6,032 nt of DNA from Actinomycetes bacterium (GTDB lineage Bacteria > Actinomycetota > Actinomycetes > Actinomycetales > Microbacteriaceae). The notes under the pieces are model-generated. The model was not told the origin of the DNA and searched no databases. It saw only the letters and a list, made by a program, of their open reading frames with translations. Positions 1 to 6,032 of the stretch are shown one piece after another. The stretch is taken from positions 1 through 6,032 of the forward strand of contig JAEXHA010000109.1 of the NCBI GenBank assembly GCA_023450335.1, written 5' to 3'. The translations under genes and the position numbers were made by a program. Within the stretch, counting starts at the first letter, position 1, and each line of letters opens with the position of its first letter.

Positions 1-87
1 GAGGAAGCTCCCGAGGGGGAGGATGCCGGTGGCGACGACGCGACGCCCGGCGACGAGCCCCGCGCCGGCGACGAGCCCGGACGCTGA
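1..87 (+). CDS. C-terminal tail of an unidentified acidic protein (5' partial)
   Basis: Reading frame 1 is open from the window edge to a TGA at 85-87 and gives 28 residues. They are rich in Glu, Asp, Gly, Pro and Ala (EEAPEGEDAGGDDATP, then two GDEP repeats, ending PGR). Nearly every codon ends in G or C, as in the neighbouring genes, and this periodicity stops at the TGA, where the coding frame switches to frame 3. Such a tail is probably a disordered C-terminal extension. It has no motif that identifies the protein, and the body lies outside the window. The stop overlaps the proposed start of the next gene by 4 nt, so the two are probably co-transcribed and translationally coupled. Confidence 0.6.
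   Translation, partial: EEAPEGEDAGGDDATPGDEPRAGDEPGR
47..78 (+). repeat. Two 14-bp direct repeats in the acidic tail
   Basis: The 14-base unit CCGGCGACGAGCCC occurs exactly at 47-60 and again at 65-78, a period of 18 bp or six codons. It encodes the repeated GDEP residues of the partial upstream protein. The simplest reading is a short coding repeat that arose by slippage in a disordered tail, not a regulatory element. Confidence 0.6.
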
Positions 88-773
88 CGGACATCGACAC
101 CATCGCGGTCGCCCTGGCCTCCGGCGAGGTCGCGGTGCCGGTGATGTACGAGCCGGCCGACGACGCCTGGGCCGCGCTGGCCCTCGCCCACGGTGCCGGC
201 GCCGGCATGTCCCACCCCTTCCTCATCGGGTTCGCGCAGGCGCTGCGCGAGGCCGGCGTCTCGACGCTGCGATTCGACTTCCCCTACGTCGTCGCCGGAC
301 GGCGCATGCCCGGCCCGGCGGCCCACGCCCTGCGCGCGTGGCGTGCGGTATTCGCCGACCTCGCGGTGCGTGCCCCCGGCATCCCGCTGGTCGCGGCAGG
401 TAAATCGTACGGTGGGCGCATGGCGTCGATGGCGGCGGCCGAGAGCGCGCTGGCCCCCGCAGCGCTCGTGTACCTGGGCTACCCGCTGCACGCGCCGGGA
501 AGGCCCGAGGCGCCCCGCACGGCGCACCTGCCCCACATCGCGGCCCCGCAGCTGTTCTTGACCGGCACGAACGATCCGTTCGTCCAACCCCTCGCCCAGC
601 TCGAAGAGACCGTCGCCGCCTGCCAAGACGCGGAGATCTCGTGGATCACCGGCGGCGGGCATTCGTTCGAAGTCAAGGGCGTCAAGCGCACCGCCGACCA
701 GATCGGTGCCGATGTGGCCCCGCGGGTCGCCGAATGGCTGCGCGACCGGCTGCGTCAGCGTCCGGCGGCGTAG
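84..773 (+). CDS. Alpha/beta hydrolase, KANL3/Tex30-type dienelactone-hydrolase-like family
   Basis: This is a small cytosolic alpha/beta hydrolase of unknown substrate. Counting from a CTG start at 84 it has 229 residues. The order of motifs is HGAGAGMSHPF (oxyanion region, from about residue 36), the nucleophile elbow GKSYGG with Ser108, GTNDPF with acid Asp164, and GGGHSF with His193, so the triad is complete. There is no signal peptide or membrane segment. No ATG or GTG lies in this frame upstream of GTG 135, which has a possible GAGGT ribosome site at 126-130 and would give 212 residues. I prefer CTG 84 for three reasons: all 17 codons from 84 to 134 end in G or C; they add a plausible N-terminal strand (TDIDTIAVALASGEVAV); and the CTG overlaps the upstream stop as CTGA. 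The fold call is strong, but esterase, lipase or other activity cannot be told apart. Its 3' end overlaps the convergent gene. Confidence 0.88.
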   Translation: MTDIDTIAVALASGEVAVPVMYEPADDAWAALALAHGAGAGMSHPFLIGFAQALREAGVSTLRFDFPYVVAGRRMPGPAAHALRAWRAVFADLAVRAPGIPLVAAGKSYGGRMASMAAAESALAPAALVYLGYPLHAPGRPEAPRTAHLPHIAAPQLFLTGTNDPFVQPLAQLEETVAACQDAEISWITGGGHSFEVKGVKRTADQIGADVAPRVAEWLRDRLRQRPAA

Positions 774-2539
774 CCCTGCATGCCGCGCGGGTTGGCGGCG
801 GCCCAGACAGTGCCGTCATCGTGGGAGATACCCACCGCAGAGAGCCGCCCCAGCGCCCAGTCGCCCGCCGTCGTCACGTCGTGGCCGCGCGTGCGCAGGT
901 CATCGACGACCGCACTGCCTACGCGGTCCTCGATGACCACCCCGGTGGGCGTCCAGGTGCGCGGCCAGAATGAGTCGACCACAGCCGTCGTGTGCAGTGT
1001 CGGCGCGTCGATCGCCTGCTGGGCCGTGTAGCCGCCGGCGAGCATTCGCACGAGCATCGGCAGCTGCCACTGCTCCTGCTGGTCGCCCCCGGGGCTGCCC
1101 AGCGCCATGACCGGCACACCGTCGCGCAGCACGAGGGTCGGCGTGAGCGTCGTGCGCGGTCGCGCGCCGGGGCGCAGCGCGTTGGGCGAGGCCTCGTCGA
1201 GCCACATCGTCTGCAGACGCGTGCCCAGGCAGAACCCCAGTTCGGGGATCGTCGGTGAGGACTGCAGCCATCCGCCCGATGGGGTGACCGCGACGATGTT
1301 GCCCCACCGGTCGACGACGTCGATGTGGCAGGTGTCACCGCGTGTGTGCCCGGTCTTGTCGACCGTCGGCTCACCCGTGCCGGCAGGCCCGGCCACACCG
1401 TGCGGCGTGCGCAGCGGAGGACGAAACGGAGTGCGGCCCGGCAGCTCGCCCGGTCGCCACCGGCGGGATGCGGTGGCCCCGATCTGTGCACGACGCGCCG
1501 CCGCATAGTCATCGGTCAACAGCTGGTCGATGGCGGCGCCCTCACCGAAGTAGGCGTCGCGATCGGCGAGGGCGAGCTTGAGCGCTTCGACGATCGTGTG
1601 CGCTCCGACGCCGGTCTGCGGGTCGATCTGGGCGTCGTCGAAGCCGTCGAGGATCCGCAGCGAGCCCAGCAGTGCCGGGCCCTGCGTCCAGCTGCCGGCC
1701 TTGGCGACCGTGTGGCCACGGAAGATCGCGGTGACCGGCGCCTCGTACCCGGCGTCGAAGGCGGCGAAGTCGGCCGCGGTGAGGACGGCGGCGTGATCGG
1801 AGCCGTCGGAGTGCCGGTGCGGCGTGGCCAGGAAGGCGGTGGATGCCAGGGCCACCGGTCCGCGCTTCCATTCGGCGCGGGCGGCGTCGATGCGGGCGAC
1901 GCGACCGGTCAGCCCGGCGCCGACAGCGCTCAGACGCTCCAGCACGGCGGCGTAGGCGGGATTGCGCACGATGGTTCCCGGGCGCGGGACCTCGCCGGCC
2001 GGCATCCACAGGGCAGCCGAGCTGGGCCATGCGTCGCGGAACAGCTCCGCGACCCGCGCGATGGTCGCCGACGCCTGCGCGAGCAGCGGATGTCCCTCGC
2101 GCGCGTAGCCGATCGCGTACGCGAGCACCTCGTCCAGCTCCCACGTGCCGTGGTCGCGCAGCAGCACGAGCCAGGCGTCCACAGCCCCGGGGACGGCTGC
2201 GGCCAGGCCCCCGGCGCCGGGAACCAGGTCGAGCCCTTCGGCACGGTAGTGCGCGATCGTCGCCCCGGCCGGCGCCGGACCCTGCCCCATGAGCACGGTG
2301 GGGGCGGTGGCCCCGGCGGCATGGAAGATGCCCACCAGGTCGCCGCCGGGACCGTTCAGATGGGGTTCGACGATGTGGAGGACGAAGCCGCCGGCCGCGA
2401 CCGCGTCGAACGCGTTGCCGCCGCGTTCGAGTACCGCCTGCGCGACGGCGGTCGCGGTGGTGTGGGTGGAGGCAGCCATGCCGAACGTGCCGACCAGCTG
2501 TGGGCGGGTCGTGAACGCCGGCGGCGCGGTGAAGGTCAC
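755..2539 (-). CDS. Gamma-glutamyltransferase family Ntn hydrolase, cytoplasmic
   Basis: The 594-residue proenzyme belongs to the gamma-glutamyltranspeptidase family, which self-cleaves before a catalytic Thr and then transfers or hydrolyses gamma-glutamyl groups. The N-terminal half has GMAAS and HTTATAVAQAVLERGGNAFDAVAA (residues 20-50, quoted in part) and the motif EPHLNGPGGD (58-67). The predicted nucleophile is Thr403 in DTCHIDVVD, which matches the family's TTH-x-SVVD site. Cleavage there would give subunits of about 402 and 192 residues. GSPGG (481-485) and the C-terminal NPRGMQGYAAGR also fit. Unlike secreted bacterial GGTs it has no signal peptide. The usual REMAP arginine motif reads GQGPAP (86-91) and the usual LSSM reads RTTL (462-465), so the substrate may not be glutathione. 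It starts with GTG 4 nt after the aminopeptidase stop and has no clear ribosome site of its own, which suggests translational coupling. A YwrD-like or acylase-like role is possible. Confidence 0.92.
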   Translation of the reverse strand: MTFTAPPAFTTRPQLVGTFGMAASTHTTATAVAQAVLERGGNAFDAVAAGGFVLHIVEPHLNGPGGDLVGIFHAAGATAPTVLMGQGPAPAGATIAHYRAEGLDLVPGAGGLAAAVPGAVDAWLVLLRDHGTWELDEVLAYAIGYAREGHPLLAQASATIARVAELFRDAWPSSAALWMPAGEVPRPGTIVRNPAYAAVLERLSAVGAGLTGRVARIDAARAEWKRGPVALASTAFLATPHRHSDGSDHAAVLTAADFAAFDAGYEAPVTAIFRGHTVAKAGSWTQGPALLGSLRILDGFDDAQIDPQTGVGAHTIVEALKLALADRDAYFGEGAAIDQLLTDDYAAARRAQIGATASRRWRPGELPGRTPFRPPLRTPHGVAGPAGTGEPTVDKTGHTRGDTCHIDVVDRWGNIVAVTPSGGWLQSSPTIPELGFCLGTRLQTMWLDEASPNALRPGARPRTTLTPTLVLRDGVPVMALGSPGGDQQEQWQLPMLVRMLAGGYTAQQAIDAPTLHTTAVVDSFWPRTWTPTGVVIEDRVGSAVVDDLRTRGHDVTTAGDWALGRLSAVGISHDDGTVWAAANPRGMQGYAAGR

Positions 2540-2543
2540 CGAC

Positions 2544-3953
2544 TCAGCCGGACAGTCGTGCGATCCAGGCTTCGACCTCGTCGGCGGTGCGGGGGATGTC
2601 CGCCGACAGGTTCACCGGGCCGTCGGCGGTCATGAGGATGTCGTCCTCGATGCGCACGCCGATGCCGCGGTACTCCTCGGGCACGGTGAGGTCGTCGATC
2701 TGGAAGTAGAGTCCCGGTTCGATGGTGAACACCATGCCGGGCTCGAGGACGCCGTCGTAGTACATCTCGCGCCGCGCCTGTGCGCAGTCGTGCACGTCGA
2801 GGCCCAGGTGGTGGCTGGTGCCGTGCACCATGTAGCGACGGTGCTGGCCGCCGCGATCGGCGTCGAGCGCCTCCTGCGCGGTGACCGGCAGCAGCCCCCA
2901 CTCGGCAACGCGCTCGGCGATGACGGCCATGGCGGCGTCGTGCGCGGCGCGGAACTTCACCCCCGGCCTCGCGGCCGCGAATGCGGCGTCGGCCGCCTCG
3001 CGCACCGTCTCGTAGATGCGGCGCTGGATGGGGGTGAAGGTGCCCGACACCGGCAGGGTGCGGGTGATATCGGCCGTGTAGAGACTGTCGACCTCGACGC
3101 CGGCGTCGACCAGGATGAGGTCGCCGGGCACGACGGCGCCGTCGTTGCGCGTCCAGTGCAGGTAGCACGCGTGCGGACCCGACGCGGCGATCGTGTCGTA
3201 CCCGGTGCCGTTGCCCTCGGTGCGCGCGCGCAGATGGAACACGCCTTCGACGACGCGTTCGCCGCGCGGCGTGGCGGCGATGCGAGGAAGGTCGGCGACG
3301 ATGTCGTCGAACCCGCGGGCGGTCACGTCGACGGCGAGGCGCAGCTGCGCCAGCTCGTACTCGTCCTTGACCAGGCGCAGCTCCGACACGAAGCGCGTCA
3401 GGTCGTCGTCGGCGTCGACGACAAGCTCGCCGGCGACCGGCGTGAACTCATCGATGTGCGCGGTTGCCAGACCCAGGTCGGTGGCCACGCCTCGCAATGA
3501 GGGGCGCGGGCCGATCCAGAATTCGCCGATCGACGCGTCGCCGTAGAACTCGGCGGTGGTGCGGTCGGCGCGCTCACGCAGGTAGAGGGTGACGTCATGG
3601 CCGGATGCCGTGGGCTCGAACACGAGCACCGAGTCGGGCACCGCGTCGGCGCCCCAGCCGGTCAGATGGGCGAAGGCCGAGTGCGCGCGGAACGGGTAGT
3701 CGGTGTCGTTGGAGCGCTGCTTGAGCGCACCGGCGGGGATGACCAGGCGCCGGCCGGGGAAAGCGGCGGACACGGCGGCGCGGCGGGCGGCGGCGTACGG
3801 CGCCTGTGAGCGCTCGGGTGGCGTCTGCTCGGGTCGGTCTGCCCAGCCGGTCGAGATCGTCTGCAGGAAGCCCGCGGGGAACGGCTGCTTGCGATTGCTG
3901 GTGGTCTCCGCGGTCGCCGCATCCGTGGTCGCGGTCGAATCATGCGTGCTCAT
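2544..3953 (-). CDS. pepP: Xaa-Pro aminopeptidase (aminopeptidase P), M24B family
   Basis: This 469-residue dinuclear metallopeptidase should release an N-terminal residue that precedes proline in cytosolic peptides. Residues 1-20 are a Ser/Thr/Ala-rich, probably disordered leader. About 45-170 form the aminopeptidase P N-terminal domain (NDTDYPFRAHSAFAHLTG motif), and about 205-440 the pita-bread catalytic domain. All five expected metal ligands are present: Asp283 in VDAGVE, Asp295 in TADITRT, His381 in HGTSHHLGLDVHD, Glu412 in TIEPGLYF and Glu436 in RIEDD. His377 and His388 match the conserved catalytic histidines of E. coli PepP. The length is slightly above E. coli PepP (about 440) because of the leader. 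The ATG at 3953 has a strong ribosome site. It is the middle gene of the minus-strand cluster. A related M24B dipeptidase (prolidase) is less likely given the N-terminal domain. Confidence 0.95.
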   Translation of the reverse strand: MSTHDSTATTDAATAETTSNRKQPFPAGFLQTISTGWADRPEQTPPERSQAPYAAARRAAVSAAFPGRRLVIPAGALKQRSNDTDYPFRAHSAFAHLTGWGADAVPDSVLVFEPTASGHDVTLYLRERADRTTAEFYGDASIGEFWIGPRPSLRGVATDLGLATAHIDEFTPVAGELVVDADDDLTRFVSELRLVKDEYELAQLRLAVDVTARGFDDIVADLPRIAATPRGERVVEGVFHLRARTEGNGTGYDTIAASGPHACYLHWTRNDGAVVPGDLILVDAGVEVDSLYTADITRTLPVSGTFTPIQRRIYETVREAADAAFAAARPGVKFRAAHDAAMAVIAERVAEWGLLPVTAQEALDADRGGQHRRYMVHGTSHHLGLDVHDCAQARREMYYDGVLEPGMVFTIEPGLYFQIDDLTVPEEYRGIGVRIEDDILMTADGPVNLSADIPRTADEVEAWIARLSG

Positions 3954-3960
3954 GGGTCCA

Positions 3961-3967
3961 TCCTCCC
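3961..3967 (-). promoter_or_regulatory. Shine-Dalgarno site of the Xaa-Pro aminopeptidase gene
   Basis: Read on the minus strand, GGGAGGA lies 7 nt before the ATG at 3953, within the 24-nt gap after the upstream gene's stop. An ATG that overlaps the site is out of frame and meets a stop after two more codons, so the site settles the start at 3953. It is the only strong ribosome site in the operon. The first gene is predicted to be leaderless and the third appears to be translationally coupled. Confidence 0.8.
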
Positions 3968-3977
3968 ACCGGCGGGC

Positions 3978-5009
3978 TCAGCCGGCTCGTTCGAACTGCA
4001 CCACCACCGGGCGATGGTCGCCGCCGGAGCCGTCCATCGAATCCAGCACGACCGACCCGGTCGCCTTCCACGCCTCGGTGGCCAGCACGTGGTCGATGGG
4101 TGCGCCGAGCAGGGCGGGCCATTGTGTGGTCCAGGTGCCCACCGCTCCGTTTCCGGTGGTCGCGGCCGCGTCATGGCACCGGCCGAGGGTCGCGCCGGCG
4201 ATCCCGAGCCGATCCATGTGGTCGACGGTCGCATTGAAGTCGCCGGCCATGATGACGTCGTCGGCTGCGCACTGGTCGGCCAGCCACTGCAGGTCACTGC
4301 GCCAGGCATCCATGTGGTCGGTGCGCGGGGCGACGGCGTGCACGGCCACGACGATCGGACCCTCGCCGCTGACCGGCATCGCGACGACGCTGGGCACCTG
4401 CGACGTGTTCGATGTTCCGGCAGCGTCGGATTCGACGACCGCGTAGTCGCCCAGGTCCGGAGAGATGAGCACGCTGGTGGAGTTGGCGTCCCAGTCCTCG
4501 TACCCCTCCTGGTCGCCGAAGTCCTCATGGTGTGCCCACATGGGCCGCCCCATCTCACGCATGAGGACGGCGACGTCGGTGCCCGTCTCGATCGAGGTCT
4601 CCGGCAGAGCCACGATGTCGGCCTGCATCGCCACCGCGGTCTTGGCGATGACCGACGGCGAGGTAGCCTCGCCGGCCGTGTTCCACGTCATGACGCGGAT
4701 GCTGTCGGCGGTGGGCACCGGCAGCGATGACTGCCCCGCACCCCGCGATGCCATGATGCCGGCATTGACGGCGCCGGTGGCCACGGCGATGACCAGAAGG
4801 GATGCCGCGAACGCACGTATCGGGCGGATGAGGCACAGCAGCAGCATGAGCACGGCGACAGCGGCACAGGTGGCCACCACCACGCCGCGCAGTGAGACGA
4901 TGTGCGCGAAGGGCGTTGCCCGCTCCAGCCGGAAGAACTGCGGCCAGGTCGCGACGGCCGCGCCGATCGCGACGACCAGCGTCACCAGGATCCCGAGCAG
5001 CCGCCACAC
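3978..5009 (-). CDS. Membrane-anchored endonuclease/exonuclease/phosphatase (EEP) family protein
   Basis: The 343-residue protein begins with three hydrophobic segments (about 3-21, 41-61 and 66-86). The RPIR loop between the second and third suggests a cytoplasmic N-terminus and an extracytoplasmic catalytic domain. The EEP domain (about 103-340) carries WNT (Asn110), PET (Glu137), VHAVAP (His224), GDFNA (Asp257, Asn259), IDH (Asp306, His307) and GGDHRPV (Asp331, His332). This is the full Mg-dependent phosphodiesterase set seen in DNase I and exonuclease III relatives. The substrate could be nucleic acid, a phospholipid or an inositol phosphate, and the sequence does not decide. The frame stays open far upstream, but that part is antisense to the PHP gene. 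GTG 5009 is chosen because it begins the first membrane segment and lies 7 nt after a TAGGCT box. It appears to be the first gene of the minus-strand operon. Confidence 0.9.
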   Translation of the reverse strand: MWRLLGILVTLVVAIGAAVATWPQFFRLERATPFAHIVSLRGVVVATCAAVAVLMLLLCLIRPIRAFAASLLVIAVATGAVNAGIMASRGAGQSSLPVPTADSIRVMTWNTAGEATSPSVIAKTAVAMQADIVALPETSIETGTDVAVLMREMGRPMWAHHEDFGDQEGYEDWDANSTSVLISPDLGDYAVVESDAAGTSNTSQVPSVVAMPVSGEGPIVVAVHAVAPRTDHMDAWRSDLQWLADQCAADDVIMAGDFNATVDHMDRLGIAGATLGRCHDAAATTGNGAVGTWTTQWPALLGAPIDHVLATEAWKATGSVVLDSMDGSGGDHRPVVVQFERAG

Positions 5010-5016
5010 GACGGCG

Positions 5017-5022
5017 AGCCTA
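5017..5022 (-). promoter_or_regulatory. Predicted -10 box of a leaderless promoter for the minus-strand operon
   Basis: On the minus strand the hexamer TAGGCT fits the actinobacterial TANNNT -10 pattern. It is followed by exactly 7 nt and then the GTG start at 5009, so transcription would begin at or next to the first base of the start codon. There is no Shine-Dalgarno sequence before this GTG, as expected for a leaderless message. No good -35 box is visible. It is expected to drive the EEP, aminopeptidase and gamma-glutamyltransferase genes. Confidence 0.6.
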
Positions 5023-5074
5023 TGCCAGCAGGCTGGACGGACCCTGCGCGCATCGCCGCTGCGGCGCGGGCCGG

Positions 5075-5080
5075 TACGCT
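5075..5080 (+). promoter_or_regulatory. Predicted -10 box of a leaderless promoter for the PHP gene
   Basis: TACGCT matches TANNNT and is followed by exactly 7 nt (CGATGCC) and then the ATG at 5088. Transcription would therefore start at the initiation codon. No Shine-Dalgarno sequence lies before the ATG and no convincing -35 box is present. The spacing equals that of the divergent box at 5017-5022, which supports both calls. Confidence 0.6.
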
Positions 5081-5087
5081 CGATGCC

Positions 5088-5981
5088 ATGTCGAGCGGGC
5101 GCGGGAACGGCGGGTCGGGCGGTGCCGCACGCCCGTGGCAGGGCCCGTCCGATCTGCACCTGCATTCCGCGCACTCCGACGGCACCGAGCCGCCCGCCCA
5201 GGTCATGGCCGCCGCTCACCGGCACGGCCTGCGTACGGTCGCGCTGACCGACCACGACACCACCTCGGGGTGGGCCGAAGCGGCCGAAGCCGCCACGTCG
5301 CTGGATATGACGCTTCTGCCGGGGATGGAACTGTCGGCACGGGAAGGATGGCGCAGCGTTCACGTGCTGGGCTACCTGTTCGACCCCGACGACGTCCGGC
5401 TGCGCGAACTGACCGATCGCATCCGCCAGTCCCGCCGCACACGCATCCGCACCATGGCCGATCGCATCGCCCGGGACTACGACGTGTCGTGGGAGGACAT
5501 CGTCGCTCAGACGGCCGTCGACGCGTCGGTGGGGCGGCCGCACATCGCGGACGCCCTCATCTCGAAGGGCATCGTCGCCGACCGCACCGAAGCCTTCGCA
5601 GACATCCTGCACCCGCGCGGCGCGTACTACGTCGACCTGTACGCCCCTGACCCGGTCACCGCCGTCGCCGCGATCGCGGGCGCCGGCGGCGTGCCGATCA
5701 TCGCGCACCCGGCAGCGCGCGCGGGTCTGCTCGACGGGCAGGTGATCGGCCGGATGCTCCGCGCCGGACTGGCCGGGTTCGAGCTCGGCCACCGCGAGAA
5801 CCATCCCGCCGGTGTCACGGAACTGTCCCGCATCGTCGCCGAGCACGATCTGATCGTGACCGGCTCGAGCGACTATCACGGTCGCGGCAAGCCGAACCTG
5901 CCGGGGGAGCACACGACCACCGACGAGATGGTGGAGCGCATCATCGCGCGCGCCACCGGCAGCCCGCCCGTCTACCCCTGA
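5088..5981 (+). CDS. PHP-domain phosphoesterase, YciV/RNase AM-like (COG0613)
   Basis: The 297-residue protein is a PHP-family metal-dependent phosphoesterase. Relatives such as E. coli RNase AM (YciV, about 293 residues) and the Chromobacterium 3',5'-nucleotide bisphosphatase remove phosphate or nucleotides from short RNA ends or from pNp/pAp-type substrates. The metal-binding residues are present in family order: DLHLHSAHSDG (Asp22, His24, His26, Asp31), TDHDT (Asp55, His56), GMELSA (Glu81), VHVLGY (His92), GRPHIA (His152), IAHP (His207) and SSDYHG (Asp262, His264). A helical insertion at about 102-185 is typical of this subfamily. There is no signal peptide, so it should be cytosolic. ATG 5088 is chosen over in-frame upstream codons because it follows a TACGCT box by 7 nt, and because the upstream codons overlap the divergent gene. 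The Gly-rich first 18 residues are probably disordered. The exact substrate is inferred from the family only. Confidence 0.92.
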   Translation: MSSGRGNGGSGGAARPWQGPSDLHLHSAHSDGTEPPAQVMAAAHRHGLRTVALTDHDTTSGWAEAAEAATSLDMTLLPGMELSAREGWRSVHVLGYLFDPDDVRLRELTDRIRQSRRTRIRTMADRIARDYDVSWEDIVAQTAVDASVGRPHIADALISKGIVADRTEAFADILHPRGAYYVDLYAPDPVTAVAAIAGAGGVPIIAHPAARAGLLDGQVIGRMLRAGLAGFELGHRENHPAGVTELSRIVAEHDLIVTGSSDYHGRGKPNLPGEHTTTDEMVERIIARATGSPPVYP

Positions 5982-5993
5982 ACGCGCCGCCGG

Positions 5994-6032
5994 TCAGCGG
6001 TTACGCCCCGGCGCCGGAGGCAGGAGCCGGCG
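5994..6032 (-). CDS. Possible 3' end of a convergent gene (partial, unresolved frame)
   Basis: The last 51 bp after the PHP stop contain no start or gene on the plus strand. On the minus strand two frames are open from the window edge. One ends at TGA 5994-5996 and encodes RRLLPPAPGRNR. The other ends at TAA 6001-6003 and encodes PAPASGAGA. Both are compatible with the Pro/Ala/Gly-rich tail of a neighbouring gene, and I cannot choose between them or identify the protein. The stretch may also be non-coding: CGCCGG at 6012-6017 and CCGGCG at 6027-6032 could form a 6-bp stem with a 9-nt loop, but no T-run follows within the window. Confidence 0.25.
   Translation of the reverse strand, partial: RRLLPPAPGRNR

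Noticed and set aside
23..403. A plus-strand frame of 126 codons at the left end.
   Set aside because: It is Arg/Pro/His-rich, overlaps both the acidic tail and the hydrolase in a third frame, and has no family resemblance.
1325..3500. Long open frames (436 and 403 codons) on the plus strand across the aminopeptidase and gamma-glutamyltransferase genes.
   Set aside because: They are antisense shadows caused by high GC content. Their translations lack domains and are rich in Arg, Gly, Val and Asp, whereas the minus-strand proteins carry complete catalytic motifs.
4902..5087. Upstream extension of the PHP protein by 62 residues.
   Set aside because: It overlaps the start of the divergent EEP gene and is Arg/Pro/Asp-rich without family motifs. 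ATG 5088 has a matching -10 box and leaves a protein of normal family length.
5010..5912. A 301-residue in-frame N-terminal extension of the EEP protein, with an apparent start at 5912.
   Set aside because: It is antisense to the PHP gene, whose metal-binding motifs are clearly coding. The extension is low-complexity Arg/Gly/Val sequence, and the GTG at 5009 has a well-placed promoter and begins a membrane helix.
6012..6032. Possible terminator hairpin at the right edge.
   Set aside because: A 6-bp GC stem is common by chance in this composition, no T-run is visible, and the window ends at the stem, so it cannot be judged.

Overview
The window is very GC-rich, with codons almost always ending in G or C. 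It shows actinobacterial traits: GTG and possibly CTG starts, TANNNT -10 boxes placed for leaderless transcripts, and tightly packed genes. The protein families and gene order suggest a Microbacteriaceae chromosome, probably Microbacterium. That placement is inference, not measured. Coding sequence fills about 98% of the window. I see no mobile element, RNA gene or CRISPR array, and no sign of recent transfer.

Left end, plus strand (1-773). The acidic, repetitive C-terminal tail of an unidentified protein ends at 87. Its stop overlaps the probable CTG start of a small alpha/beta hydrolase (84-773) with an intact Ser-Asp-His triad. The hydrolase runs 19 bp into the end of the convergent gene.

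Centre, minus strand (5009 down to 755). Three genes read leftwards as an apparent operon. First is a membrane-anchored endonuclease/exonuclease/phosphatase (EEP) family protein (5009-3978). Next is an M24B Xaa-Pro aminopeptidase (3953-2544). Last is a cytoplasmic gamma-glutamyltransferase-like Ntn hydrolase (2539-755). The gaps are only 24 and 4 nt. The two peptide-bond enzymes together suggest peptide or gamma-glutamyl-compound turnover; the role of the phosphoesterase there is unclear.

Right end, plus strand (5088-6032). A complete PHP-domain phosphoesterase of the YciV/RNase AM type is transcribed divergently from the operon. The 78-bp divergent spacer holds two -10-like boxes, TAGGCT and TACGCT. 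Each lies exactly 7 nt before its start codon, so both transcripts are predicted to be leaderless. The last 51 bp may contain the end of a convergent gene, which cannot be resolved here.

Overall this looks like an ordinary housekeeping and metabolic region. I found no convincing new multi-gene system. The points worth a second look are the leaderless divergent promoter pair, the unusual start of the hydrolase, the tail-to-tail coding overlap, and the atypical active-site motifs of the gamma-glutamyltransferase homologue.
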